64,000 nucleotides of DNA from Variovorax sp. PAMC26660 (GTDB lineage: Bacteria; Pseudomonadota; Gammaproteobacteria; Burkholderiales; Burkholderiaceae_C): positions 4,579,501-4,643,500 of the forward strand of contig NZ_CP060295.1 in assembly GCF_014302995.1 (NCBI RefSeq). Direction: 5' to 3'. The notes under the pieces are model-generated. The model saw nothing but the letters and a program-made list of their open reading frames with translations. It had not been told where the DNA came from and searched no databases. A program made the position numbers and the translations under genes. Shown here one piece after another: positions 25,746-34,470 of the stretch. The first letter of the stretch is position 1. Each line of letters begins with the position of its first letter.

Positions 25746-26897
25746 ATGCACATGCCCGATTGGATCGTTTCCACAAACGATGCGAAGTACCAGCGCGTTG
25801 CAGGCGGAGACACCTACCCCTGCGACGCGCCGGGCGACACGATGGACGTCATCGATGCATCGTCTTTCCCGCCGCGCATCGTCGCCACGGTTGATGTGAG
25901 CACGACGATCGTGGGCCCGCCGCAAGCCGTCGCGATCTCGCCGGACGGACAGCTTGCCGTCGTGTCTGCACCCAACCGCTACGACGCGGTCCGTGGCGAA
26001 TGCGTGTTCGAAAACTACCTCCAGGTGGTGGACCTGACCGTTGCCCGGCCCCGGGTCGTACAACGCGTCCCCACCTCGCATCATCCGCAAGGCGTGGCGT
26101 TTCACCCGAACGGCCACCTCCTGCTGGCCGCGACGTTGGGCGGCACGATCGAGTCATTCGCCGTGGAAGGGACGCAGTTGGTGCGCAAGAACGAGATAGC
26201 TGTCTCCAACGATCGTCTTTCAGGCGTGACCTTCACCCCCGACGGCAGGGCCGCCATCGTCCTGATGCGCGATGCACAGGGTGCAGCGGTGCTCGATGTC
26301 GAGGGCTCGTCGGTTCATCTCACGCCCGAGCGCATATCGACTGGCGTTGCCCCGTATGCGGTCGATGTCTGTGGTGGTGGGCGATGGGCCGTGATCGGCA
26401 ATGTAGGCCTTGCGGGGCTGCCCGGTCCGGCGGGGCAACTGGCGGGCGATGCAGATACCGTCACGCTCGTCGACATCTCCCGGCGCCCCTTTCGTGCCGT
26501 GCAGCACCTTTCGGTCCCCGCCTTGCCGGAGGGCGTGGCCATCTCTCCAGATGGCCGCTGGATCGCCGCGCTCACCATGGACGGCTCAAACCTCAGACCC
26601 GACAACCCAGGGCGACGCGAACGGGGCCGGGTGCGGCTCTTCGAGATTCGCGATGGCCAGGCATACGCCGCAGGAGACTTGCCAGCGGGAGAGGCTGGCC
26701 AGGGAATCGTCTTTACTGCGGACAGCCAGTACATCCTGGCTCAGTTCAACGTGGAGAAGATGTTGGCCGTCTACGCGGTCGGCAGCGGAACCTTGGTCGA
26801 CACCTTGCACCGCGTCCCGGTGCAAGGTGGTCCTTGTTCGATCCGGGCGATGCCTGGACGGCGCTCTTCGCTGCGCACCATGGCTGGCCTCAAGTGA
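25746..26897 (+). CDS. Beta-propeller (6-phosphogluconolactonase/YVTN-like) protein
   Basis: About 383 residues made of repeated propeller blades, each with a 'VAISPDGQLAVV / VAFHPNGHLLLAA / VTFTPDGRAAIVL / VAISPDGRWIAAL' strand (about 65, 122, 165, 268). This is the lactonase_7/YVTN pattern. In a sugar-acid cluster it may hydrolyse a lactone upstream of the dehydratase. No signal peptide is visible. ATG 25746 has GGAAG at good spacing; TTG 25722 overlapping the dehydratase stop (TTGA) is an alternative. Confidence 0.75.
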   Translation: MHMPDWIVSTNDAKYQRVAGGDTYPCDAPGDTMDVIDASSFPPRIVATVDVSTTIVGPPQAVAISPDGQLAVVSAPNRYDAVRGECVFENYLQVVDLTVARPRVVQRVPTSHHPQGVAFHPNGHLLLAATLGGTIESFAVEGTQLVRKNEIAVSNDRLSGVTFTPDGRAAIVLMRDAQGAAVLDVEGSSVHLTPERISTGVAPYAVDVCGGGRWAVIGNVGLAGLPGPAGQLAGDADTVTLVDISRRPFRAVQHLSVPALPEGVAISPDGRWIAALTMDGSNLRPDNPGRRERGRVRLFEIRDGQAYAAGDLPAGEAGQGIVFTADSQYILAQFNVEKMLAVYAVGSGTLVDTLHRVPVQGGPCSIRAMPGRRSSLRTMAGLK

Positions 26898-27565
26898 ACT
26901 ACCAGTTTCAATTCGACGCCGTCTTCGCCGCCTGGCCGCTGTTGCTCAAGGGCACCTGGATCACCGTCCAGCTCTCGCTCATTGCCACGGTGCTGGGCCT
27001 GGTGGTCGCGATCTTCTGCGCCTGGGGCAAGACCTCGGGGCCGGGCTGGCTGCGCTTCATCGTCAATGCCTACATCGAGGTGATCCGCAACACGCCGTTC
27101 ATCGTGCAGCTGTTCTTTTTCTTCTTCGCGCTGCCGGCCATCGGGCTGCGCTGGTCGCCACAGACGGCCGCGCTGGTGGCCATGGTGGTGAACCTCGGCG
27201 CGTATGCGACCGAAATCATCCGCGCGGGCATCGAGTCGATTCCCAAGGGGCAGATCGAGGCGGGCAGGGCGCTGAACCTCAAGCCCTGGGAAATCTTCCG
27301 CTTCGTCATCATCAAGCCCGCGCTCAAGGCCATCTATCCGGCGCTCACCAGCCAGTTCATCCTGCTGATGCTCAGTTCGGCCGTGGTGTCGGTCATCTCG
27401 GCCGACGACCTGACCTCGGTGGCCGCCAACCTGCAGTCGCAGACCTTCCGCAGTTTCGAGATCTACATCGTGGTGGCCGCCATCTACCTGGCGCTGGCAT
27501 TGGCCTTCTCGGCCATGTTCAAGCTGATCTACAAGCGCGCGCTCAACTACCCGGACCGCCGGTAA
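26894..27565 (+). CDS. Polar amino-acid ABC transporter permease (HisM/GlnP type)
   Basis: A 223-residue inner-membrane permease. ITVQLSLIATVLGLVVAIFC is helix 1; EVIRNTPFIVQLFFFFFALP and GAYATEIIRAGIESIPKGQIEAGRALNLKPWEIFRFVIIKPAL hold the EAA loop that contacts the ATPase. GTG 26894 overlaps the propeller stop (GTGA). It pairs with the next permease; no ATPase gene is present, and the binding protein downstream is broken. Confidence 0.9.
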   Translation: MNYQFQFDAVFAAWPLLLKGTWITVQLSLIATVLGLVVAIFCAWGKTSGPGWLRFIVNAYIEVIRNTPFIVQLFFFFFALPAIGLRWSPQTAALVAMVVNLGAYATEIIRAGIESIPKGQIEAGRALNLKPWEIFRFVIIKPALKAIYPALTSQFILLMLSSAVVSVISADDLTSVAANLQSQTFRSFEIYIVVAAIYLALALAFSAMFKLIYKRALNYPDRR

Positions 27566-27592
27566 CAGGCGACGGACGGAGCAAGAACCATC

Positions 27593-28246
27593 ATGCGTAC
27601 CTTCGGCTTTCCCGAATTCCTTTTCATCCTCGAAGCGGCCAAGTGGACGCTCGCGCTCTCGGCCATCGCCTTCGTCGGCGGCGCGATCCTCGGGCTGATC
27701 ATCGCGCTCATGCGCACCTCCGAGTCGAAGGGCGCGCGCGCCGTTGCGACCACCTTCATCCAGATCTTCCAGGGCACGCCGCTGCTGCTGCAGCTGTTCC
27801 TGATCTTCTTCGGCGCACCGGTGCTGGGGCTGGACATCAACCCGTGGATTGCCGCGGGCGTGGCGCTGATCCTGAACAGCGCGGCCTTCCTCGGCGAAAT
27901 CTGGCGCGGTTGCATCGAGGCCATTCCGCGCGGCCAGTGGGAAGCGGCCGAGGCACTGAGCCTGAAGTACACCGCCCGCATGCGCGACGTGGTGCTGCCG
28001 CAGGCCTTCAAGATCGCGCTTGCGCCCACGGTGGGCTACCTGGTGCAGATCATCAAGGGCACATCGCTGGCGGCCATCATCGGCTTCACCGAGATCACGC
28101 GCGCCGGGCAGATCATCAACAACGCCACCTTCCAGCCGCTGATCGTGTTCTCGGTGGTGGCCGCCATCTACTTCGTGATCTGCTGGCCTCTTTCATTGCT
28201 GGCCGCGCGCATGGAGCGCAAGCAAGCCCAGGCGCTTGCACGCTGA
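27593..28246 (+). CDS. Polar amino-acid ABC transporter permease, second subunit
   Basis: A 217-residue permease of the HisQM family. IFQGTPLLLQLFLIFFG and AAFLGEIWRGCIEAIPRGQWEAAEALSLKYTARMRDVVLPQA (EAA loop) are diagnostic, and hydrophobic helices cover most of the length. It starts 27 bases after the first permease. The two would form a heterodimer for polar amino acids. The substrate is not predictable. Confidence 0.92.
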   Translation: MRTFGFPEFLFILEAAKWTLALSAIAFVGGAILGLIIALMRTSESKGARAVATTFIQIFQGTPLLLQLFLIFFGAPVLGLDINPWIAAGVALILNSAAFLGEIWRGCIEAIPRGQWEAAEALSLKYTARMRDVVLPQAFKIALAPTVGYLVQIIKGTSLAAIIGFTEITRAGQIINNATFQPLIVFSVVAAIYFVICWPLSLLAARMERKQAQALAR

Positions 28247-28298
28247 TTCCCGTTTCTTTTTCTCGTCGCTTCCTTTCTTTATTCAGGAGACACATCCA

Positions 28299-28994
28299 AT
28301 GAGCATTACCACCACCCGCCGCGCTGCCATCGCAGCCCTGGGCCTCGGCGCCGCGCTGACCGTGTTCGCACCCTTCGCCTCGGCCCAGAGCGTGGCCGAC
28401 ATCAAGAAGAAGGGCGAGATCACCATCGGCATGCTGGTCGACTTTCCGCCCTACGGCACCACCGACGCCAAGAACCAGCCCGACGGCTACGACGCCGACG
28501 TGGCCAAGCTGCTGGCCAAGGACTGGGGCGTCAAGGCCAACATCGTGCCGGTGACCGGCCCGAACCGCATTCCCTTCCTGCTGACCAACAAGGTCGATGT
28601 GCTGGTCGCTTCGCTGGCCATCACGCCCGAGCGTGCAAAGCAAGTTGACTTCTCGATCCCTTACGCGGCGGCGTCCGTGGTGCTTTTCGGCGCGAAGAAA
28701 GTCGAGATCAAGACGGCTGCAGACTTCAAGGGCATCCTCCCTCGTGGAAATCTGAAGAGGCACATCCTCAATTACTTGAGGTCTTCGGACGTTCCGCTGT
28801 ACACCGACGACATTGCCTTGCACGTGGCCAAGCTTGAAAACATCGACTTTGAAGTGACCAGCAGGAAACGGCTGAACGTCCTCATTCGATACAGGCTCAA
28901 ACAGATGGCCCGTGAAGGCATCCTGGAACGACATCACCCCCAGATGACGAGAGAGATGGGGCGGTGGTCCCTCCGGGATTTCCCCGACGACTGA
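28299..28994 (+). pseudogene. Amino-acid ABC substrate-binding protein, N-terminal half fused to foreign sequence
   Basis: Codons 1 to about 146 are a family-3 solute-binding protein: Tat-like signal (TTRRAAIAALGLGAALTVFAPFASA), GEITIGMLVDFPPYGTTDAKNQPDGYDADVAKLLAKDWG, NRIPFLLTNKVDVLVASLAITPERAKQVDFSIPY. After KTAADFKG (near 28735) the protein switches to an unrelated, HTH-like sequence (LKRHILNYLRSSDVPLYTDDIALHVAKL, KRLNVLIRYRLKQMAREGILERH) to the stop at 28994. Lobe 2 of the binding protein is missing, so the transporter lacks a working receptor here. Confidence 0.85.
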
Positions 28995-28995
28995 G

Positions 28996-30045
28996 TCAGG
29001 TGGCCCGCGCGTCTGGATCGAACTTCAGTTCGCCGGCACGGTGCACGCCTTGCCAGTAACCCCGCCACCAGCGCGAGCGTCCTTGCTTCAGGCAACCCCG
29101 CAGCAGGTCACACAGCTGCGCCCGAGTTTCCAGGCGGCGCACGTCTTCTCGCCAGGCGATTTCGTTTGCGTAGTCGAGCATGTATTTGGGCGTCATGCGG
29201 TGGATCTGACCACGAACAAGACGTCTGAGCCGAGCGAAGTAGCTCTCGGCTTGGTTGTTGTTGACGCCATCGGCTGTGCAGTATTCCTTCTTGTGGATCA
29301 CCGTGTGATGGGTCCATTGCCGCGAAAAATTCAGAAACGCGTCTCCGCCGTCGGTGTGAACCACGGTACCTTTTTGGATGTATTGGCGGCTCAGCGGCTC
29401 GACGTGCTTGCGGTTCTCGTCGAACGCAACCTCCACGATCGTTCGCTCGGCACCCTGGCCTTTGATGGGTGAAATCTGCCGGAAGACGATGACCGCCCGA
29501 TGGCCTGGCCCATCGGGGAACTTGCCTTTGTAGTAGTTGTTCTTTGTCAAGACCTTCACCCGATCTTTGCGAACTGCTCCAGAGAAGTGGCCGCCGTCGA
29601 CCTCCACGTGCCGCTCGAGGGGCTCCAGGTTGCGGTTGTTCAGCAGACCTTCGCGGAGCTTGTGGAGCAGCACGAAAGCAGTCTGGTACGCGACACCCAC
29701 GGTCCGCGCCATCTGGCTCGCGCTGATCCCCTTCACCGCCGTGGTGTAGATCACGATGATCTGCAGGATCTTCTTGAGCGGCAGCTTGTGATCCTGAAGC
29801 TTCGTGCCCGTCGTCACCGAAAACGTGCGAGCGCAGCCTTTGGCTTTGCACCGCCACTGATGACGGCGATGAACGACGTAATGGCTGTCCACCGCCCCAC
29901 ATTCTGGGCAGACCTGCTTTCCCTCTCCGTACTTGGACCAGCGCTGCTGTGCAAACAGCGCGTGCACCTGATCTTCGGAGAGCTTCTCCACGTCGGTGAG
30001 GGTGAAATTCCTCGCCGTCGGCGAAAGCAGAAAGTGACCGGCCAT
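28996..30045 (-). CDS. IS1595-family transposase
   Basis: A 349-residue transposase. An N-terminal zinc ribbon (CPECG ... CKAKGC, about 46-71) and an HTH (SASQMARTVGVAYQTAFVLLHKLREG) precede the DDE-type core: first Asp in HVEVDGGHFSG, second Asp in VVHTDGGDAF, then NNNQAESYFARLRR. ATG 30045 gives the standard N-terminus (MAGHFLLSPTARNFTL). The stop is only one base from the end of the convergent chimeric binding-protein frame. Terminal repeats were not located, so element borders are open; the left border is probably near 28736. Confidence 0.9.
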   Translation of the reverse strand: MAGHFLLSPTARNFTLTDVEKLSEDQVHALFAQQRWSKYGEGKQVCPECGAVDSHYVVHRRHQWRCKAKGCARTFSVTTGTKLQDHKLPLKKILQIIVIYTTAVKGISASQMARTVGVAYQTAFVLLHKLREGLLNNRNLEPLERHVEVDGGHFSGAVRKDRVKVLTKNNYYKGKFPDGPGHRAVIVFRQISPIKGQGAERTIVEVAFDENRKHVEPLSRQYIQKGTVVHTDGGDAFLNFSRQWTHHTVIHKKEYCTADGVNNNQAESYFARLRRLVRGQIHRMTPKYMLDYANEIAWREDVRRLETRAQLCDLLRGCLKQGRSRWWRGYWQGVHRAGELKFDPDARAT

Positions 30046-30554
30046 TTCCAGCCGCAGCAACCGCGTGGGCGTGCGCCAACTGGCACACGCAGACGTCGCT
30101 TGAACAGACCTTGAGTGGCCTTCTGCGTGAAATGGCCCAGCCCACGCTGATGCCGATGGCTCGGGAGGACAGCCATTCGCGAACGAAGGCTGCTGTCCCT
30201 TGCTGCGACCCAACGCCGCGAGCTCAAGCCAGGAAAAATGGAAGATTAACCGAGAAGGCACCCACCGAGAGAGGTGACTCCGTTTCATTCGCTTTGCCTT
30301 GTGGATTCACTGCTAAACGCCGACTCACACCGCCGCGCGGAATCCGGGACTACTGCCGCCGCCAAAAACTTGGCTGTCGGCTGAATTCAAAACGAGGGCG
30401 AACTGTGAGGCCGCGAGGCAAAATGCCCAAGTCTAAAGAGGCGAAAGTTAAGAATAGAAAGTCATGAGGGTGGTGCGAGCCTTCCGATTCCGTGGTCGTT
30501 GCCAAGGCGAAAGCGCGTCTCGCGGGTGGTAAATGCGCCGGCAGCGCAAATCGC
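30046..30554. other. Region upstream of the IS1595 transposase
   Basis: About 510 bases with no convincing gene. It should include the transposase promoter and probably the element's right end. An AT-richer tract (30440-30470) contrasts with the flanks. No inverted repeat matching the other side was found by eye. Confidence 0.4.
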
Positions 30555-30782
30555 TCACCTTCGAGCGATCTTGCGGGGCTCCACCGTGTCCAGCTGCAGC
30601 TCGGGCCGGGAAGATGCCAGTTTTGCACCGACGCGCGTAATGAGGCAGCGCAGCCCGTTGATGGTCATCTCGTACTTGCGCGAGAGCTCCGGGATCTTGG
30701 CGCCGGTGAAGGCGTCGAAGATCGCCAGCTCGAGCTCGATCTGGGCGAGCTTCCGTTGGAAGTCGCGGGGAATGTAGATCAT
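30555..30782 (-). CDS. Small hypothetical protein, possible HTH
   Basis: A 75-residue protein (MIYIPRDFQRKLAQIELELAIFDAFTGAKIPELSRKYEMTINGLRCLITRVG...). The middle (GAKIPELSRKYEMTINGLRCLITRVGAKL) looks like a helix-turn-helix. The family is unknown. It is upstream of and co-oriented with the transposase (about 510 bases away), so it may be an IS passenger or an independent gene. Confidence 0.5.
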   Translation of the reverse strand: MIYIPRDFQRKLAQIELELAIFDAFTGAKIPELSRKYEMTINGLRCLITRVGAKLASSRPELQLDTVEPRKIARR

Positions 30783-30888
30783 CTGGCCGCCCCAGTGATC
30801 TGTGACATGGTCGGCGACCGACTCCTGGCACACAAAACACGATCATGTGTTCCGCGATACTGTGCGCTTCCAACACACGGAGACCGCT

Positions 30889-31146
30889 ATGGATCGTACG
30901 ACAAGCCATTCGACGGAGCTGATGGACAACGGTCTCTCCAAGACCCGAATCACCAAGGTCCTTGAGGGCGGCCGCTACGTGTCCGTTACCCTTGTTGGCG
31001 GCGATAGCTGGTACATCCAATCGATCGAAATCGCGGGATTGCCTATGAAAGAGAATCCCGACGATGGCTCCTACGCGACCAGTGAAAAGGCCGAAGCTGC
31101 AGCGTTTGTGATCGCGCACGGAATCTTGGAATCGCAGTCTCAATAA
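30889..31146 (+). CDS. Small hypothetical protein
   Basis: An 85-residue protein with a strand-rich centre (LEGGRYVSVTLVGGDSWYIQSIEIAGLP) and a helical end (TSEKAEAAAFVIAHGILE). The family is not recognised. It has GGAGA before ATG 30889. It reads toward the PD-(D/E)XK-like gene 32 bases downstream and may share its transcript. Confidence 0.6.
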   Translation: MDRTTSHSTELMDNGLSKTRITKVLEGGRYVSVTLVGGDSWYIQSIEIAGLPMKENPDDGSYATSEKAEAAAFVIAHGILESQSQ

Positions 31147-31178
31147 CTCCTCGACGGTTCTTGTCTGCTGCGTTACCG

Positions 31179-32171
31179 ATGACCTCCATCAGTGCTCGCA
31201 GTAGCATCGGCGGATCAGCCAAGGAGGGCGCCTTGAAGTGGGATGGAAACGCGTATGCAGGAACGAACCAAGTGTCCGGGTACCGCAACTTCTGTGTCCC
31301 TGGAACAGAGGAGTTCAAGGCGGAGGGCGAGGCGCCCGACTACGTGGTCCTTGACACGAAGGACAACCTGCACTTTTTTGAAGCCAAGGGCGGCCTGGAA
31401 GCCGGCCGCCATGCCGCGCTGCATAAAGGTCTGCAGCAGCTGCAGGCTGGGGCGCAGTCCGTCACGGTGCTAGAAGGTGGCCCAAGTTCTGGCGTGGGCA
31501 AATCGATCACGACTGGGCTGGCTGTGTACACCTGCGTCGACCCAGGGCACAAGATCCGCGTTGCTGCCTACGATCCTCCCGAGCGTAGTGAGAAGAAGGG
31601 GGAGCACCGCGCTGGGCTGTGCCTGCACCTAGGGGTGGCCCGGTGCCTGGCCATCGTGGAACTTCGCATGTTATTTGAAGCCCTACCGGCTGACGAGGGC
31701 GAGTTCCGGACGAAAGATGTCATCTGGAAGTGGCGGGGAACGGAGCTGTTCGGTGTTTCAGCTTCCTCAGAGTTTGTCAATTCGATTAAGGCGCAGCTGG
31801 CGACGTACTTCGCAATTAGGGGCGCCCTGCCCACCGGGTTCATATCGGAAGGACCGGAGTCTGCAAAGGGCGAAGGCCCTGCATGGAGATCGCGAGTTCT
31901 CACGCGCACTTTCAGTGCCCAGAGTCTTGGCGCGGGGGACCGCATACGCCTCGTCGACGCAGCACACGTTGCGAAAGCCCCAAGTGAGATTCTGCCCGTC
32001 CTAGCTGACCAGTTGGGGTTCTCCTCGTCGGCACTGGCCGTTAAAGTGAATGCCTCCAGTCTGGCAGGTACGTTGAGCGGTCGCGGGGTAGACGTCTCAG
32101 CTACAGGAACAGGCCTGCTGATTGCACGTCTGGGGAGCAACGAGGGCAACAGCCGCCCGGTCCCGGGTTAG
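31179..32171 (+). CDS. Putative PD-(D/E)XK nuclease-like protein
   Basis: A 330-residue protein of no named family. Near the N-terminus APDYVVLDTKDNLHFFEAKGG puts Asp54 and Glu68-x-Lys70 on successive strands, the PD-(D/E)XK catalytic layout. The remainder is mixed alpha/beta (LCLHLGVARCLAIVELRMLFEALPADEG, GVSASSEFVNSIKAQLATYFAIRG). It could be a defence or mobile-element nuclease; no target is known. ATG 31179 is used; TTG 31161 would add six residues. Confidence 0.6.
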   Translation: MTSISARSSIGGSAKEGALKWDGNAYAGTNQVSGYRNFCVPGTEEFKAEGEAPDYVVLDTKDNLHFFEAKGGLEAGRHAALHKGLQQLQAGAQSVTVLEGGPSSGVGKSITTGLAVYTCVDPGHKIRVAAYDPPERSEKKGEHRAGLCLHLGVARCLAIVELRMLFEALPADEGEFRTKDVIWKWRGTELFGVSASSEFVNSIKAQLATYFAIRGALPTGFISEGPESAKGEGPAWRSRVLTRTFSAQSLGAGDRIRLVDAAHVAKAPSEILPVLADQLGFSSSALAVKVNASSLAGTLSGRGVDVSATGTGLLIARLGSNEGNSRPVPG

Positions 32172-32249
32172 ACCCGCGGAACGAGATGTACCGGCATGGG
32201 TTTTCCTCTCGTGCCGCTGTTCGCTTATCCACTTGAAAGACTTTCCAAG

Positions 32250-32972
32250 ATGGCGAAGTTTCCCGACGATCTTTACTTCAACGGCACCGGCGAACCCGCT
32301 GGAGTCCTCTTCTGGGGGAAATCGCCTGAGCAAACCGAAAAGGATCTGGCGGCCGGCGTCGCAAGGCTCGGCGGATTTCGGGCGCCGAACTATGGCCAAG
32401 CCTACTTGCTCGCAGCCAATACCCTGTTGAGCGCCGCTCGTGAGAAGACGACGTTGGACCACCATGGCCTGCCGATTTTCTTCCTCCAGCGCCATGCGGC
32501 TGAACTGATGATCAAGGCTCCGCTACAGCTCGGAATTGACGTTCAGAAGTACCGAGAAAAGCTCGGCAGGCCCCGTCCCAGGTTCCCCAGTCGAAAACAG
32601 GCCGAGCGTGCGGAAACCTGGCATGGCCTTAGGGAGTTGCTTACCGATCTGGAGGCAATGGCCAAGGCTTTGCAGGTCGGCATCGTTCCTGACGCTGTCC
32701 GCTCGGCGGTGGCGGAGATCCTTGCGGTGGAAATGAAGCACACATGGTCGAGGTACTCCTACGACTGGTACACGCCGGATGGCGGCGGCGACAAGGCCCT
32801 CCACGTGCACATGAAGGATGAAGTCGTCATCCCTCTGGCCATGATCCAGAACCTGCTTCAAGCTGCAAATGACGCCCTCGGCACCATCTGGCCGTTCCAT
32901 GGTGGGCTGATCATGGGAGCACTGGGCGGACTCTATGAAGACTTGCTGCGCGAGGCGGGCGAGATCGATTAG
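32250..32972 (+). CDS. Hypothetical protein
   Basis: A 240-residue, mainly helical protein (MAKFPDDLYFNGTGEPAGVLFWG..., YLLAANTLLSAAREKTTLDHHGLPIFFLQRHAAELMIKAPLQLG). The central RHAAELMIKAPL with preceding helices resembles HEPN-like helical bundles, but no RNase motif RxxxxH is certain. It follows the PD-(D/E)XK-like gene by 78 bases on the same strand, suggesting a shared unit. An upstream start at 32196 is possible. Confidence 0.6.
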   Translation: MAKFPDDLYFNGTGEPAGVLFWGKSPEQTEKDLAAGVARLGGFRAPNYGQAYLLAANTLLSAAREKTTLDHHGLPIFFLQRHAAELMIKAPLQLGIDVQKYREKLGRPRPRFPSRKQAERAETWHGLRELLTDLEAMAKALQVGIVPDAVRSAVAEILAVEMKHTWSRYSYDWYTPDGGGDKALHVHMKDEVVIPLAMIQNLLQAANDALGTIWPFHGGLIMGALGGLYEDLLREAGEID

Positions 32973-33014
32973 AGGCCCGGGCCGCAGGACTCCTTCAAGC
33001 CGCGCCACTTGCCA

Positions 33015-33221
33015 CTAGAAGACGTCAGGAAGGCCCGACTCGGGGTCCCAGTTCGCCTGCATAGGGTCGCGCGCCAGCACCTCCTCCAACGTCCATTGAT
33101 GCGACGGCTGATGGCTGACGGTCCCCATCGCGCCAGCGACTTCGATGACGATCGGCGGATACTTCCGTTCGCGGACCAGTTCGGCCCACCGGCGTTCGGT
33201 CGGGGATAGAGACGAGTTCAT
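33015..33221 (-). CDS. Small hypothetical protein
   Basis: A 68-residue protein (MNSSLSPTERRWAELVRERKYPPIVIEVAGAMGTVSHQPSHQWTLEEVLARDPMQANWDPESGLPDVF) behind a good AAGGAG site. It is hydrophilic with no membrane segment; the family is unknown. It is convergent with the preceding helical protein (42-base gap). Confidence 0.6.
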   Translation of the reverse strand: MNSSLSPTERRWAELVRERKYPPIVIEVAGAMGTVSHQPSHQWTLEEVLARDPMQANWDPESGLPDVF

Positions 33222-33721
33222 GGTTTTTGCTCCTTGGTGAATGGAGCGAGAATTGTGGAGGGCGCCACGCACCGGCCCAGGGCCGTTTTTCCCAGTCGCA
33301 GAAGACCCGCGCCGGCATGTCGACACTGCTGCTGTGGGTTCATCGCTCGGTGGACGCTTGCCTTTCCTCCCCGGCAATTCCTTTACAGCGGGCGTAACCG
33401 GATCAGGGCAGACTTATCGCACCGATCTGGGCACACTTATCGCGGCGCGCTTCACAACTTCCCGACGCCGGTGCAGACTGCGGGCGTGAATCAAGGCGCC
33501 CTGCATGTGGGGGCGGCCCGGCAGTGCCGGTCTGCGCAGGAGGAAGCGGCCGCAGCGCGGCCGCCGTGCGAGAACACCGGCCCAACATTCCCGCTGCGGG
33601 CGCCCGACGGCGCCTCGACCATGTGGGGCATCGAGACTGCGTGCACCACGGACAACTTGGAGAGCATGTCCATCCGATCGAGAGCACGCGCAATGCCTAA
33701 GAATGATGCATGAAAAATATT
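33222..33721. other. 500-base intergenic region before the palindrome
   Basis: No gene is supported on either strand. ACTTATCGC occurs twice (33412 and 33429), and the right end becomes AT-rich toward the 34-bp palindrome. Confidence 0.4.
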
Positions 33722-33755
33722 AATTGCGCATGATATTGCAATATCATGCGCAATT
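33722..33755. repeat. Perfect 34-bp palindrome (operator candidate)
   Basis: AATTGCGCATGATATT, then GC, then the exact reverse complement of the 16-bp arm. It lies 21 bases before ATG 33777, in AT-rich DNA, and its centre overlaps a possible -35 (TTGCAA) with TAAAAT 16 bases on. The inner half-site TTGCGCAT recurs in front of the HTH gene at 38495-38502. Confidence 0.85.
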
Positions 33756-33776
33756 TATAAAATTCATGGGGCGACT

Positions 33777-34463
33777 ATGGCATTCCGAGCGGACGAGGCA
33801 GCGCAGGACGGTTACGACGAAGTCGAGGACTACTTTGTGAACCGGCTACAGGGCCTCGATGAAGACCAGCGTACCAAGAGCCGCCATGCGTTGCGGGACA
33901 TCGTGGACCAGATTGGTCCCGCCATCAACACGTACCCCACATGGCACCCGCTTGTGTGGAATCACAAAAACTACCGCAGTCCTGCGACCACGCCAAGTGA
34001 CCGGTGCGGGTATCAAAGACTCGACCACACGCGGTTTTTCGTGAACGGGTTCATCAGTTGCCCTTACGGTGACGGCGCCGACGAGATCATTGCTTCCGTG
34101 GCGGCGTTGCCCCGACATCCGGCGGCGCGGCTCACTGCGGAGAAGCTCGACGTGAAGTTCTACAGCACCGAAGCAAAGCCAGTCCTGATCAAATGTGAAT
34201 GGGAGAAGCACGTGAGCCCGGGGGAAACCATCCCACTGGCCATCGCAATGCCCCTGATCCTCCAAAAGGAGGTGCCGTGTTCAGAATGGTCGGAAGTTGC
34301 TGAAACCTGGGAATCAATGCGGCACTACCTGCTTGGCTCTCCTCGTGGCGCCCGTTCGTCTCTGTTTCTGAGCCAGGACGCCGGACAGGCGGTCAAAAAG
34401 ATCTGGGAAGCGCTGATCTACACCGGCATGTTCGGCCCCATCAAGGTGGACCGCACGCGCTGA
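33777..34463 (+). CDS. Hypothetical protein of the restriction-like locus
   Basis: A 228-residue soluble protein of unknown family. The N-terminal 45 residues are helical and acidic (ADEAAQDGYDEVEDYFVNRLQGLDEDQRTKSRHALRDIV); the middle holds strands (HTRFFVNGFISCPYGDGADEIIASVAALP, VLIKCEWEKHV). Its stop is 7 bases from the stop of the convergent nuclease gene. The 34-bp palindrome just upstream shares its half-site with the HTH gene's promoter, which ties it to the restriction-like locus. Confidence 0.7.
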   Translation: MAFRADEAAQDGYDEVEDYFVNRLQGLDEDQRTKSRHALRDIVDQIGPAINTYPTWHPLVWNHKNYRSPATTPSDRCGYQRLDHTRFFVNGFISCPYGDGADEIIASVAALPRHPAARLTAEKLDVKFYSTEAKPVLIKCEWEKHVSPGETIPLAIAMPLILQKEVPCSEWSEVAETWESMRHYLLGSPRGARSSLFLSQDAGQAVKKIWEALIYTGMFGPIKVDRTR

Positions 34464-34470
34464 TCGTTAG

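Noticed and set aside
23863..25776. 637-codon minus-strand frame opposite the dehydratase
   Set aside because: The plus-strand gene has all dehydratase motifs; the opposite frame has no recognisable domain.
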